6,946 nucleotides of DNA from Pseudomonadota bacterium (GCA_021780395.1 JAJXYU010000265.1:1-6946); one strand, 5' to 3'. Shown: positions 1 to 6,243, counted from the stretch's first letter. Made by a program: numbers and translations. Notes: generated by a model not told the origin, from the letters alone.

Positions 1-186
1 CTCGAGGATCGTCTCGGTCGGCTTGCCGCCCCAGCCGTAGAACGTGCGCGCGTCGAACGGCGGGTCGCGGCCCTCGAGCACGCGCAGCCACGCCCGGTAG
101 TGCAGCGGCATCGTATCGGCGAGCGTTCCGTCGCAGTCGAAGACGTACGCGCCGAACTCCCTGTCCGGAACCTCGATCGAGACCAT
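1..186 (-). CDS. HAD-superfamily phosphatase/phosphomutase, N-terminal part (runs off left edge)
   Basis: Only the first 62 codons are present; the gene continues past base 1. The visible part has the HAD motif I, FDCDGTLADT at residues 16-25. D17 is the expected aspartate nucleophile and D19 the acid/base residue. It is followed by MPLHYRAW (26-33), a pattern typical of the beta-phosphoglucomutase/YqaB (fructose-1-phosphatase) branch, where the cap domain inserts soon after motif I. The family acts on small phosphorylated sugars or related metabolites in the cytoplasm; the substrate cannot be told from this fragment. The ATG at 186 lies 17 bases after the stop of the preceding gene and has no good ribosome site. 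An in-frame TTG at 207 overlaps that stop (TTGA) and would add seven residues, so coupled translation from TTG is possible. It is probably the last visible member of the GNAT/unknown/HAD block. Family assignment is secure; exact start and substrate are not. Confidence 0.85.
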   Translation of the reverse strand, partial: MVSIEVPDREFGAYVFDCDGTLADTMPLHYRAWLRVLEGRDPPFDARTFYGWGGKPTETILE

Positions 187-203
187 CGCCCGCGCGCGCT
201 CGC

Positions 204-1172
204 TCAAGCCGGCGCCCCGGCGGGCGCGCGGTCGAACACGATCGCGCCGGCGGCGTCCCAGTATCGATCGCGGATCCAGGCCGCGCGCTGCGCGCACCAC
301 CACATCAGCGCGCTGTGCATCCCGCCGTAGGGGTTCGGGCACGGCAGGAAGCAGTGGTAGCCCGGCAGGTCCTGCGTCCCCTGCATCCCCCACGCGCCGA
401 GACGCGGAACGAAATCGACGAGCTCGAACTCGGCCGCGTTCAGGCGGCGACAGACTTCCGCGGGATCCGTCGGGCGCGCGCCGAACGGGAGCGAGATCGA
501 TGCGAGGTAGCCCGCGCCCGCGATCGGGTGGAGCACGCCCGCGTGAACCTCGAGCAGCGCGGTCTGCGCGGTCGGATCGATCGCGCGCGTCGGGCAATCG
601 CCGTGGAGCGGCAATTCCGCCCAGACCGCATTGCCGCGGCACGCGGACGCGAGTCCCCGCTGCTCCATCGCCTCCACGGTCGAGCGCAGCGCCGGCTCGT
701 CGAGCGGCGTGCTCCAGTCCTTCGGCATCGCGTGATGGGCACGATGCTGCTCGAGCGCGGTCGCGGACACGATCGACTGCGCGACCGATCGGCCGATCGG
801 CAACTGCGCGCCGAACGCCTCGAGGATCAGCCGGGCCGCGAGGTCCGCGGTCGACTCGACCGCGTACAGCGTGAACTGCGCGCGCTGCCGCAAGCGTCCG
901 TCGTGCCGCTCGTACGCGCCATGCACCGCGAGCGCGTTGAGCCGCGCGATGCCGGCCGCGTGCAACGACGGCAGCCCCGCGGACTCATAGTCGGCGACGA
1001 CGTCGACGATCGCGGTCGCGGTCGCCTCCGGGGTGTCGCCGGCGCCCGGCACCGGGCGGATCTCGAGCGAGGCGGTGCCCGCGCCCGGATGCACGAGGCG
1101 ATAGCCGGTCGCAGTGCGCTCGAGCGCGTGGCGCGACAGGGCGGCGTGTAGACGTTCTTCGACTTCGGTCAT
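204..1172 (-). CDS. conserved protein of unknown function, 322 aa
   Basis: I do not recognise a named family. The ATG at 1172 is supported by an AGGAAG site 8 bases upstream; the reading frame stays open further upstream, but there it lies over the GNAT gene and encodes only arginine-rich shadow sequence. The product is soluble-looking, with no signal peptide or membrane segment. Conserved-looking stretches include ARLNALAVHGAYE (77-89), NAVWAELPLHGDCP (181-194), HPIAGAGYLASISLPFG (215-231), RRLNAAEFELVDFVP (242-256), and an aromatic- and Cys-rich C-terminus with GYHCFLPCPNPYGG (271-284) and MWWC (290-293). The two 'RLNA' stretches each precede a beta-rich segment and then a helix, which faintly resembles a doubled YbjN/type III chaperone-like fold; this is inference only. 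It follows the GNAT gene by 29 bases and precedes the HAD gene by 17, so it is likely co-transcribed with both. Confidence is high that it is a gene, nil on function. Confidence 0.85.
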   Translation of the reverse strand: MTEVEERLHAALSRHALERTATGYRLVHPGAGTASLEIRPVPGAGDTPEATATAIVDVVADYESAGLPSLHAAGIARLNALAVHGAYERHDGRLRQRAQFTLYAVESTADLAARLILEAFGAQLPIGRSVAQSIVSATALEQHRAHHAMPKDWSTPLDEPALRSTVEAMEQRGLASACRGNAVWAELPLHGDCPTRAIDPTAQTALLEVHAGVLHPIAGAGYLASISLPFGARPTDPAEVCRRLNAAEFELVDFVPRLGAWGMQGTQDLPGYHCFLPCPNPYGGMHSALMWWCAQRAAWIRDRYWDAAGAIVFDRAPAGAPA

Positions 1173-1180
1173 CGCGATCG

Positions 1181-1186
1181 CTTCCT
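1181..1186 (-). promoter_or_regulatory. ribosome binding site of the 322-aa unknown protein
   Basis: AGGAAG on the minus strand ends 8 bases before the ATG at 1172. It is one of only two convincing Shine-Dalgarno sequences in the window, and it fixes the start of a gene whose reading frame is open far upstream. Confidence 0.6.
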
Positions 1187-1201
1187 GTAGGTCGTTCGGT
1201 C

Positions 1202-1822
1202 TCAGGGCTCGGCGGAGTTGCGGTCCGGCTCGACGATCGGTATCCCGGGCGCCGCGTCGCGCGGCAGGAGCCCGACGAGCCGTGGATCGTCCGCGACCTC
1301 CACGCGCCGCGCATAGGGCCGGAACCCGGAGCGCCGATAGAAATCGAGCGCGGCCGGGTGATCGAGCGTGCAGGTGTGCACCCACAGCCGCTCGATCGGG
1401 CGGCGCCACGCGCGCTCGATCGCCCGGTTCATCAGCCAGCGGCCGGCGCCGCTGCCGCGCGCCGCCGCGGTCAGACCGAAGAACGCGAGCTCGCACTGGC
1501 CGGACTCGCGGAAATCGAGCTCGAGCAGTCCCTCGTCGGCTCCGCCGACGCTGAACACCCACACTTCCTCGTCCGGATCGGCGAGGATGCGGCGCAACTC
1601 CTCCGCCGGCATCGTCAGCCGCGAGAACCACAGCCACTCGCGACCGACCCGGGCGAACAGCGACCGATACGCGTCGAGATCGGCGTCGACCCGGCGCCGC
1701 AGGTCCCAGGCCGGATCGGCTCGCGCCGGCCTGAGCGGCGGCGCGGCGTCCATCTCGAGACAGGTCACCACCGAGGCGAGCTTGCCGGGGGCGATCTCAC
1801 TGTATCCATCGGGCAGCGTCAT
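1202..1822 (-). CDS. GNAT-family N-acetyltransferase, 206 aa
   Basis: A Gcn5-related acetyltransferase, which transfers an acetyl group from acetyl-CoA to an amine of unknown identity in the cytoplasm. Motif A is ELAFFGLTAAARGSGAGRWL (111-130); R122-G-S-G125-A-G127 fits the acetyl-CoA pyrophosphate loop R/Q-x-x-G-x-G/A. Motif B follows as LWVHTCTLDHPAALDFYRRSGF (146-167), with the usual late Tyr (Y162) and the GF turn. The N-terminus (GYSEIAPGKLASVVTCLEM, 6-24) is a subfamily-like leader ahead of the GNAT core. I chose ATG 1822 because GAGGAG lies 4 bases upstream; ATG 1843 would add seven residues and has no such site. The gene lies 60 bases after the methyltransferase and 29 before the unknown protein, probably in one transcript with the latter. 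Family assignment is firm; substrate unknown. Confidence 0.9.
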   Translation of the reverse strand: MTLPDGYSEIAPGKLASVVTCLEMDAAPPLRPARADPAWDLRRRVDADLDAYRSLFARVGREWLWFSRLTMPAEELRRILADPDEEVWVFSVGGADEGLLELDFRESGQCELAFFGLTAAARGSGAGRWLMNRAIERAWRRPIERLWVHTCTLDHPAALDFYRRSGFRPYARRVEVADDPRLVGLLPRDAAPGIPIVEPDRNSAEP

Positions 1823-1826
1823 GCGA

Positions 1827-1832
1827 CTCCTC
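1827..1832 (-). promoter_or_regulatory. ribosome binding site of the GNAT gene
   Basis: GAGGAG on the minus strand ends 4 bases before the ATG at 1822. It decides between this start and the in-frame ATG at 1843, which has no comparable site at a workable distance. Confidence 0.6.
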
Positions 1833-1864
1833 GTCTCCCCCATTCGGCGGGCCGCTACCTTCGC

Positions 1865-1883
1865 ACAGGCCCCGGTCGCCTGT
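1865..1883 (-). repeat. inverted repeat between the methyltransferase and GNAT genes
   Basis: Two perfect 6-base arms (ACAGGC and GCCTGT) flank a 7-base spacer. The repeat begins inside the methyltransferase stop codon. RNA from the minus strand could form a short GC-rich hairpin here. No run of T follows, so it is not a standard intrinsic terminator; it may be a weak attenuator, a 3'-end stabiliser, or chance. Confidence 0.35.
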
Positions 1884-3037
1884 CAGCCCCGTCGCTCGAA
1901 GGTCGCGACGGTTTCCACGTGTTCCGTGTACGGGAACTGATCGAACGCGGCCAGCGACGCCAGCCGGAATCCGCCGTCGGCGACGAGTCGGGCCGTATCC
2001 GCGGCCAGGGATCGCAGGTCGCAGCTGACATAGACGAAGCGCGCCGGCGGCGAACCCCGCAGCGTCGCGAGCAGTACCGGATCGAGCCCCTTGCGGGGCG
2101 GATCGGCGATCACCACGGTTCGATCCAGCGCCGCGGGCGCCGCCGCCGCGGCCGTGCCGGGCCACACCGACACCTTCGCGCGCTCGCCCGGATCGAGCGC
2201 GGCGAGCCCGAGCGCGAGGCCGCGCAGCGACTCGACCGCGACCTCGTTGATCCGCAGCGCCGACGCGCGATCGAGCACCGACAGGCCGATCGCGCCGACC
2301 CCGCCGTAGAACTCCGCGACGCGGGCGTTCACGGGGATCCGCTCGCGGACGTGCGCGACGATGCGTTCCGCGAGCGCCGGGTGGCTCTGTCCGAACGCGC
2401 CCGGAGGATAGTGCACCTCGGCGCCGCCATAACGGTCGACGAGGCTCGCGGGCCCGCACCAGGCGTGGAATTCGCGTCCGAGCACCGCGTTCGAGCGTTC
2501 CGGGTGGGCGTTGAACCACAGGCTGTGCAGCCGGGCGCCGAGCGCTGCGCGGATCGCCTCGAGGAGCGCGGCGAACGGCTCGACCCGGCGCGCGTTGCCG
2601 ACCACGACGACCTGCGCGGTCTGGGAACGCCGCTCGATCACCACCTGCAGGTAGCGCGCGAGACCACGATGCGCGTCATCGGAGTAACAGTCGACCCCGG
2701 TGTCGATCAGCGCGCCCCGAACGACCTCCGCGACCTGGTTGATCAACGGGTGATGGACCTGGCAGGTCGGGATGTGCACGAGCCGATGACTGCCCGCCTC
2801 GAACAGCCCGATCTTCGGGGATTCGCGGCGCCCGCGAATCGCGAGCCGCGCGCGATGGCGAAACCCCGTCAGCGCACCGCCGACGACCTCGACCGGCGGC
2901 AATCCATGCGCGCGCGCGAGCATCGCGAGCGTCGCGCGAGCGTCGGCCGAGAGGCCCGGCTCGCCGAACCGGGGACAGCCCGGGCACGGCGGCCGGTGGC
3001 TGCACGCCGGCACGCGGCGCCCGGGGTCCGGCGTCAC
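1883..3037 (-). CDS. class I SAM-dependent RNA uridine-C5 methyltransferase (RlmC/RlmD/TrmA family), 384 aa
   Basis: Makes 5-methyluridine in RNA, most likely 23S rRNA, using S-adenosylmethionine. The N-terminus has the 4Fe-4S ligand pattern C12-x5-C18-x2-C21 with a fourth ligand C92 (HIPTC). Downstream are GAFGQSHP (213-220, the RNA-base-contacting FxQ region), the SAM-binding FYGGVGAIGL (243-252), motif IV ADPPRKGLD (311-319), the catalytic Cys C339 in YVSCD, and a C-terminal EHVET whose E375 matches the family's general base. All catalytic motifs are intact. The family's TRAM domain, present in E. coli RlmD, is absent; the length and layout resemble E. coli RlmC (375 aa), so the target (U747, U1939 or both) is open. 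The start is GTG 3037, overlapping the upstream TGA as GTGA; it is needed to include C12. There is no Shine-Dalgarno site, so translation is probably coupled to the lipocalin-like gene. Family assignment is firm. Confidence 0.95.
   Translation of the reverse strand: MTPDPGRRVPACSHRPPCPGCPRFGEPGLSADARATLAMLARAHGLPPVEVVGGALTGFRHRARLAIRGRRESPKIGLFEAGSHRLVHIPTCQVHHPLINQVAEVVRGALIDTGVDCYSDDAHRGLARYLQVVIERRSQTAQVVVVGNARRVEPFAALLEAIRAALGARLHSLWFNAHPERSNAVLGREFHAWCGPASLVDRYGGAEVHYPPGAFGQSHPALAERIVAHVRERIPVNARVAEFYGGVGAIGLSVLDRASALRINEVAVESLRGLALGLAALDPGERAKVSVWPGTAAAAAPAALDRTVVIADPPRKGLDPVLLATLRGSPPARFVYVSCDLRSLAADTARLVADGGFRLASLAAFDQFPYTEHVETVATFERRG
2820..2840. repeat. near-perfect hairpin-forming palindrome inside the methyltransferase gene
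   Basis: Arms GATTCGCGG and CCGCGAATC are perfect nine-base complements around a three-base spacer. The repeat lies wholly within coding sequence, over codons for about residues 66-73 (AIRGRRES). It could be a chance product of arginine codons in GC-rich DNA, or a structured mRNA element or protein-binding site. Confidence 0.4.
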
Positions 3038-3447
3038 CGATCGGCGCGGCGGGCGCGAACCCAGATCTTCCGGCGCACGGTGCGCGCGCCCGCGGGCCCT
3101 TCGCGGTTCGTGAAGATCATTCGACCGCTCTCGAAGTGCACGCGCTGGCGATACGCGACCCCGACCTCGTCGGCGAGCAACGCGGTCGTCACGCGGTGGA
3201 TCACCGTCGTTCCGGCCGCATCGACGTCCCAGGTGCCGGCATAGGTGTAGTACGCGCCGGGCCCGGCGATCGCGACGCTCATCCAGCCGGCGGCATCGTA
3301 GATCAGCACGCCGGTCGAGTTCGGCCGATAGAACGGGTCCACGGTGTCGCCGTCCGGCGCGCGGTACTCGATCCGCAGCAGCTGCCAGGCTCCCCGCAAG
3401 CGGCGGCGCGTCGCGCGCGCCTCAGGCCGAGGGGACGAAGTCCTCAT
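3034..3447 (-). CDS. lipocalin-like domain protein, 137 aa
   Basis: Matches the pattern of the bacterial lipocalin-like domain (Pfam Lipocalin_5), small beta-barrel proteins of mostly unknown ligand. Visible landmarks are LRGAWQL (17-23, the 'GxW' opening), PNSTGVLIYDAAGWMSV (42-58, equivalent to 'GxLxYtpdGxMs'), YYTYAGTWDVD (66-76), VIHRV (82-86) and the closing strand KIWVR (127-131). There is no signal peptide, so it should be cytoplasmic. The ATG at 3447 lies inside the end of the YkgJ gene (26-base overlap) and gives 16 residues before the domain. No good ribosome site is visible; a TTG at 3399, at the domain boundary, is the alternative. Its TGA overlaps the GTG of the methyltransferase. 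These overlaps suggest translation coupled to both neighbours. Only the start is uncertain; the reading frame is convincing. Confidence 0.78.
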   Translation of the reverse strand: MRTSSPRPEARATRRRLRGAWQLLRIEYRAPDGDTVDPFYRPNSTGVLIYDAAGWMSVAIAGPGAYYTYAGTWDVDAAGTTVIHRVTTALLADEVGVAYRQRVHFESGRMIFTNREGPAGARTVRRKIWVRARRADR

Positions 3448-3784
3448 CGTCGTGGAACTCGCGCTCGAACGCGAGGAAGGCGTAGTAGCCGCAACGATTC
3501 CCGTACGGATATTTGCGGCACACCGCGGGTCGCGCCGCGTAGACCGTGCAGCGCCGCGCCTTGCGGTCGAAGAAGTGGCACACCGAGGCGTAGAGGTGAT
3601 CCCGGTGGTGGCGCAGGATGCGCTCCACCCCCTCCTTCGCCCGGTAGAGATAGGTGTGGCGCTCGCGCGCGATCCGCACCGGGATCCCGAGGTGCTTCGC
3701 GAGCCGCCGGACGTCCGCGTCCGACACCTCGATGCGCGCATGGCTGCAGCAGTATCCCGGGCATCGCGAGCAATCGAATCCCAT
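3422..3784 (-). CDS. YkgJ-family cysteine-cluster protein, 120 aa
   Basis: A small cytoplasmic protein of the YkgJ (CxxCxxCC, Pfam PF03692) family, annotated as putative zinc- or iron-chelating; the true metal and role are not established. The N-terminus has C5-x2-C8-x3-C12-C13, followed by IEVSDADVRRLAKHLG (18-33). The second half has C69 (ASVCHFF), C79 (RRCTVYAARP), C89 (AVCRKYP) and C98 (NRCGYYAF), giving the full set of eight cysteines. The length is normal for a compact member. ATG 3784 opens the protein directly before the first cysteine motif. No Shine-Dalgarno site is seen, but CTACACTG lies 7 bases upstream and could be a -10 element. The gene starts 37 bases after the pump's stop, and its 3' end overlaps the lipocalin-like gene by 26 bases, in a run leading to an iron-sulfur RNA methyltransferase. 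Confidence 0.92.
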   Translation of the reverse strand: MGFDCSRCPGYCCSHARIEVSDADVRRLAKHLGIPVRIARERHTYLYRAKEGVERILRHHRDHLYASVCHFFDRKARRCTVYAARPAVCRKYPYGNRCGYYAFLAFEREFHDDEDFVPSA

Positions 3785-3791
3785 GGGCGCC

Positions 3792-3799
3792 CAGTGTAG
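3792..3799 (-). promoter_or_regulatory. candidate -10 element (CTACACTG) before the YkgJ gene
   Basis: TACACT matches TATAAT at four of six positions and ends 8 bases before the ATG. Transcription starting the usual 6-8 bases downstream would give a leader of at most about two bases. The identical 8-mer sits in the same place before the pump gene. No clear -35 hexamer is seen upstream. Confidence 0.35.
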
Positions 3800-3803
3800 A
3801 CGA

Positions 3804-3816
3804 GTCGGCGGCCGAC
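3804..3816 (-). repeat. short inverted repeat between the pump and YkgJ genes
   Basis: Arms GTCGGC and GCCGAC are perfect complements with one base between them, leaving a five-pair stem with a three-base loop in RNA. It lies just after the pump's stop codon. No T-run follows, so an intrinsic terminator is unlikely; it could be an operator-like dyad just upstream of the candidate -10, or chance in GC-rich sequence. Confidence 0.3.
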
Positions 3817-3819
3817 CGC

Positions 3820-6174
3820 TCAGGTGATCCGCCACGCGCGGAACGCCGCGACCTTCACGAAGTCCAGCGCGAACGCGAACAGGAACGACGCCCCGATCAC
3901 CGCGCCGATCGCCGCCGGCGCGATCGGGTGCACCAGGATGCCGAAGCCCGCGAGGAGGGAGATCACCGCGACGTCCGCGATCGAGGAGAGGACGACCCAG
4001 ACGCTCGGCCGGGAGCTCCACAGACGCTCGCGCTCGCGGACCACGTAGAACGACGCCTGGGCCACGCAGACGAGCGTCACCGCCGACAGGGTCCGAAGCC
4101 CCGCGTGCGCGACGACTCCGTAGCGATCGCGCGCGACCAGCAGCACCGCGACGCTGAACGCGAGGTCGCAGGTGCCGAGCACGACCGCGGCGGCGGTCAC
4201 CCGGCCGATCCGCCAGGCGTTCGGCCCGCCGGTCGGCCTGACCCGGTCGGTGGTCGCCGACATCGCGAGGAAGTCGCCGCTGATCATCAGCAGCACCATC
4301 AGCATCGGGGTCAGCACCGCCGAGCCGGTGACCAGCAAGCCGACCGTGAGGAACAGCATCTGGTTGATCTTCGCGGTGACCGAGCGCAGCGTGTAGGTGA
4401 GGATGCGCTGGTAGGTCGAGCGGCCGCAGCGCACCGTCGCGACGATCCCCGAGAGCCCCGGCTGGGTGAGCACGATCCCCGCCGCCGACTTCGCGACGTC
4501 GGTCGCGGTCGATACCGCGATGCCGATCTGCGCCTGGCGCAGCGCCGGCGCGTCGTTCGCGCCGTCGCCGCACATGCCGACCGTGTGACCGCCGCCCTGG
4601 AACGCGCGCACGATGTGGAACTTGTCCTCCGGGAACACGCCGGCGAACACGGCGTAGTCCCGCGGTTCGGCGGACGCGGGCACCTCGGCCGCCGTTCGCA
4701 CCGGCCCGTCGATGCCGACCGCGTGCGCAACCACCGCCGCAGTCGCCGCCGAATCGCCGGTGATCATCACGGACTGCACGCCGAGCGTCGTGAGCTCCTC
4801 GATCAAGCCCCGCGCATCGGTGCGCGGCGGATCGCTGAGCGCGAGTGCGCCGACCCACCCGAGGCGGTCCGGCGGACCGGCGGCGACGCCGAGCACGCGG
4901 TAGCCGGCGGTTTCCCGCGACGCCGCGTCGGCAGCGAGCTCGGGCGGCGGCGCGACCTGCGCCGCGATACTCGCGAACGCACCCTTGACGACGCGCAGCG
5001 GCTCGCCATTCGGGCCGAGCGCATCGGCCTCGGACATCTTGCGCGCCGGATCGAACGGTCGGAACGCCGTGCGGCGCGCGCCCGCCCCGGCGCCCGGCGG
5101 CAGCTTCGCGGCGGCATCGCGCACCGCGCCGTCCACCGGATCGAGGCCCGCGTCGGCGCTCGCGAGCAGCGCAAGCGGCAGCACCGCGGCCCGATCGATG
5201 CCCGGCGCGGCGAGCACCTCGGCGACCGCGAGCTGATTCTGGGTCAGCGTCCCGGTCTTGTCCGAGCACAGCACGTCCATGTTCGCCGCCTCGTCGATCG
5301 CGGACAGCCGCGTCGGCAGCGCGCCCTGCGCCGCGAGCGAGCGCGCGCCGAGCGCCGATGCGAGCGTGAAGGTCGCGGGCAGCGCGACCGGGATCGCGGC
5401 GAGCACCGCGGTCAGCACCAGCGGCACGAGGTCGGCCGCGGGCATGTGCGTCGCGGTCGCAAACGTCAGCTGCACGATCACCATCGCCGCGCTGAACAGG
5501 CCGAGGTTGCGCACGATCCGCAGCACCGCCTCCTGCTGCGAGCTGCGTCCGTGCGCGACGCGCACGAGCTCCGCGGTCCGGCCGAACTTCGTGCCCGCGC
5601 CGGTCGCGGTCACCCGCGCGACCGCCTCGCCACGCCGGACCAGCGCGCCCGCGAACGTCGCCGCGCCGACGCCCGCCTCGACCGGCAGGGACTCGCCGGT
5701 CAGCATCGATTGGTCCAGCAGCACCTCGCCGGAGAGCAACGCGACGTCCGCCGGTACGATCCCGCCGAGACTCAGCTTGACGACGTCGCCCGGCACGATC
5801 TCGGACGCGGACAGCGTCTGCCAGCGCCCGTCGCGGCGCACCGTCGCGTTCAACGCGAGGCGCGACTTCAACGCGCGCAGCGTCGCCTGCGCGCGCCCCT
5901 CCTGTACCAGGCCGAGCGCCGCGTTGAACACGAGCAGCACCGCGATCACCAGGGCCTCGATGCGCTGACCGAGGGTGACCTCGAGCAGGATCGCCGCCTC
6001 GAGCATCCACGGGATCGGCGCGGAGAACTTGCCGAGCGCGCGCCGCCACAGCGGCTCCTCGGCGTCCGGCATCGCGTTCGGACCGAACCGCGCGAGCGCC
6101 TCGCGGGCCGCCGCGGCGGTGAGCCCCTGCTCGGCGGAGGAGTCGTCGGCTCTCGGGTCGGGCGCGCGATTCAC
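3820..6174 (-). CDS. P3A-type (H+-ATPase-like) cation-transporting P-type ATPase, 784 aa
   Basis: An inner-membrane pump that uses ATP hydrolysis, through a phospho-aspartate, to export cations, most likely protons. Family landmarks in order: PWMLEAAILLE in M1 (55-65), TGES in the actuator domain (159-162), PVALP in M4 (262-266), phosphorylation site SDKTGTLTQNQL with D305, FRPFDPARKMSEA (371-383) and KGAF (397-400) in the nucleotide domain, ITGD (471-474), and the hinge GDGANDAPAL (536-545). M6 has SGDFLAMSATTDRV (632-645), where D634 lines up with the proton-binding Asp (D684) of plant AHA2. Four more hydrophobic segments follow (about 656-775), giving the usual ten. It ends just after M10, with no C-terminal autoinhibitory tail, like the archaeal and bacterial members. 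GTG 6174 is the start: an in-frame TAG lies upstream with only CTG between, and no Shine-Dalgarno site is present. It is divergent from the permease gene. Subfamily is confident; the transported ion is inferred. Confidence 0.95.
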   Translation of the reverse strand: MNRAPDPRADDSSAEQGLTAAAAREALARFGPNAMPDAEEPLWRRALGKFSAPIPWMLEAAILLEVTLGQRIEALVIAVLLVFNAALGLVQEGRAQATLRALKSRLALNATVRRDGRWQTLSASEIVPGDVVKLSLGGIVPADVALLSGEVLLDQSMLTGESLPVEAGVGAATFAGALVRRGEAVARVTATGAGTKFGRTAELVRVAHGRSSQQEAVLRIVRNLGLFSAAMVIVQLTFATATHMPAADLVPLVLTAVLAAIPVALPATFTLASALGARSLAAQGALPTRLSAIDEAANMDVLCSDKTGTLTQNQLAVAEVLAAPGIDRAAVLPLALLASADAGLDPVDGAVRDAAAKLPPGAGAGARRTAFRPFDPARKMSEADALGPNGEPLRVVKGAFASIAAQVAPPPELAADAASRETAGYRVLGVAAGPPDRLGWVGALALSDPPRTDARGLIEELTTLGVQSVMITGDSAATAAVVAHAVGIDGPVRTAAEVPASAEPRDYAVFAGVFPEDKFHIVRAFQGGGHTVGMCGDGANDAPALRQAQIGIAVSTATDVAKSAAGIVLTQPGLSGIVATVRCGRSTYQRILTYTLRSVTAKINQMLFLTVGLLVTGSAVLTPMLMVLLMISGDFLAMSATTDRVRPTGGPNAWRIGRVTAAAVVLGTCDLAFSVAVLLVARDRYGVVAHAGLRTLSAVTLVCVAQASFYVVRERERLWSSRPSVWVVLSSIADVAVISLLAGFGILVHPIAPAAIGAVIGASFLFAFALDFVKVAAFRAWRIT

Positions 6175-6243
6175 GGTGCGAGCAGTGTAGCGCAGACCCG
6201 CGACCGGCTACGCATCGGCGCGCGGGGCTGGCATGCTGCGCCG
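6175..6243. promoter_or_regulatory. divergent intergenic region between the pump and permease genes
   Basis: These 69 bases must hold the promoters of both genes, unless one is transcribed from elsewhere. On the minus strand CTACACTG (6183-6190) sits 8 bases before the pump's GTG. On the plus strand GCATGCTG (6231-6238), a much weaker -10-like match, sits 5 bases before the permease ATG. Neither gene has an evident Shine-Dalgarno site or a clear -35 hexamer. No obvious operator dyad was found. Confidence 0.45.
6183..6190 (-). promoter_or_regulatory. candidate -10 element (CTACACTG) before the pump gene
   Basis: TACACT ends 9 bases before the GTG start, so the transcript would begin at or within about three bases of the start codon. 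The 8-mer is identical to the one before the YkgJ gene. The lack of a Shine-Dalgarno site fits a leaderless or nearly leaderless message. Confidence 0.4.

Noticed and set aside
315..1151. 278-codon plus-strand open frame antisense to the unknown protein
   Set aside because: Arg-rich shadow with no ribosome site or recognisable motif.
204..1637. 477-aa version of the unknown protein with a start at 1637
   Set aside because: The extra N-terminal part is out-of-frame GNAT sequence. The AGGAAG site before ATG 1172 marks the real start.
1845..1890. Possible promoter for the GNAT gene using CTGACA near the methyltransferase stop as a -35 box
   Set aside because: CTGACA is a good -35 match, but at 16-18 bases there is no acceptable -10, only GAAGGT-like sequence.
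1358..3244. Plus-strand open frame of 628 codons antisense to the GNAT, methyltransferase and lipocalin-like genes
   Set aside because: Its translation is Arg-rich with no domain motif. It lies opposite genes with full catalytic motifs, and long antisense frames are expected in DNA this GC-rich.
3785..3819. Intrinsic terminator after the pump gene
   Set aside because: The GTCGGC/GCCGAC dyad is short and followed by TCGTCTACACTG, with no T-run.
5258..5968. 236-codon plus-strand open frame within the pump gene
   Set aside because: Ser/Ala/Thr/Arg low-complexity sequence opposite the pump's conserved actuator and phosphorylation regions; a shadow.
3422..6049. 875-codon minus-strand frame that reads through the pump region into YkgJ, looking like a fusion
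   Set aside because: Only the last 120 codons make sense (YkgJ). The rest is the pump gene read in a wrong frame and is low-complexity Arg/Gly/Ala.
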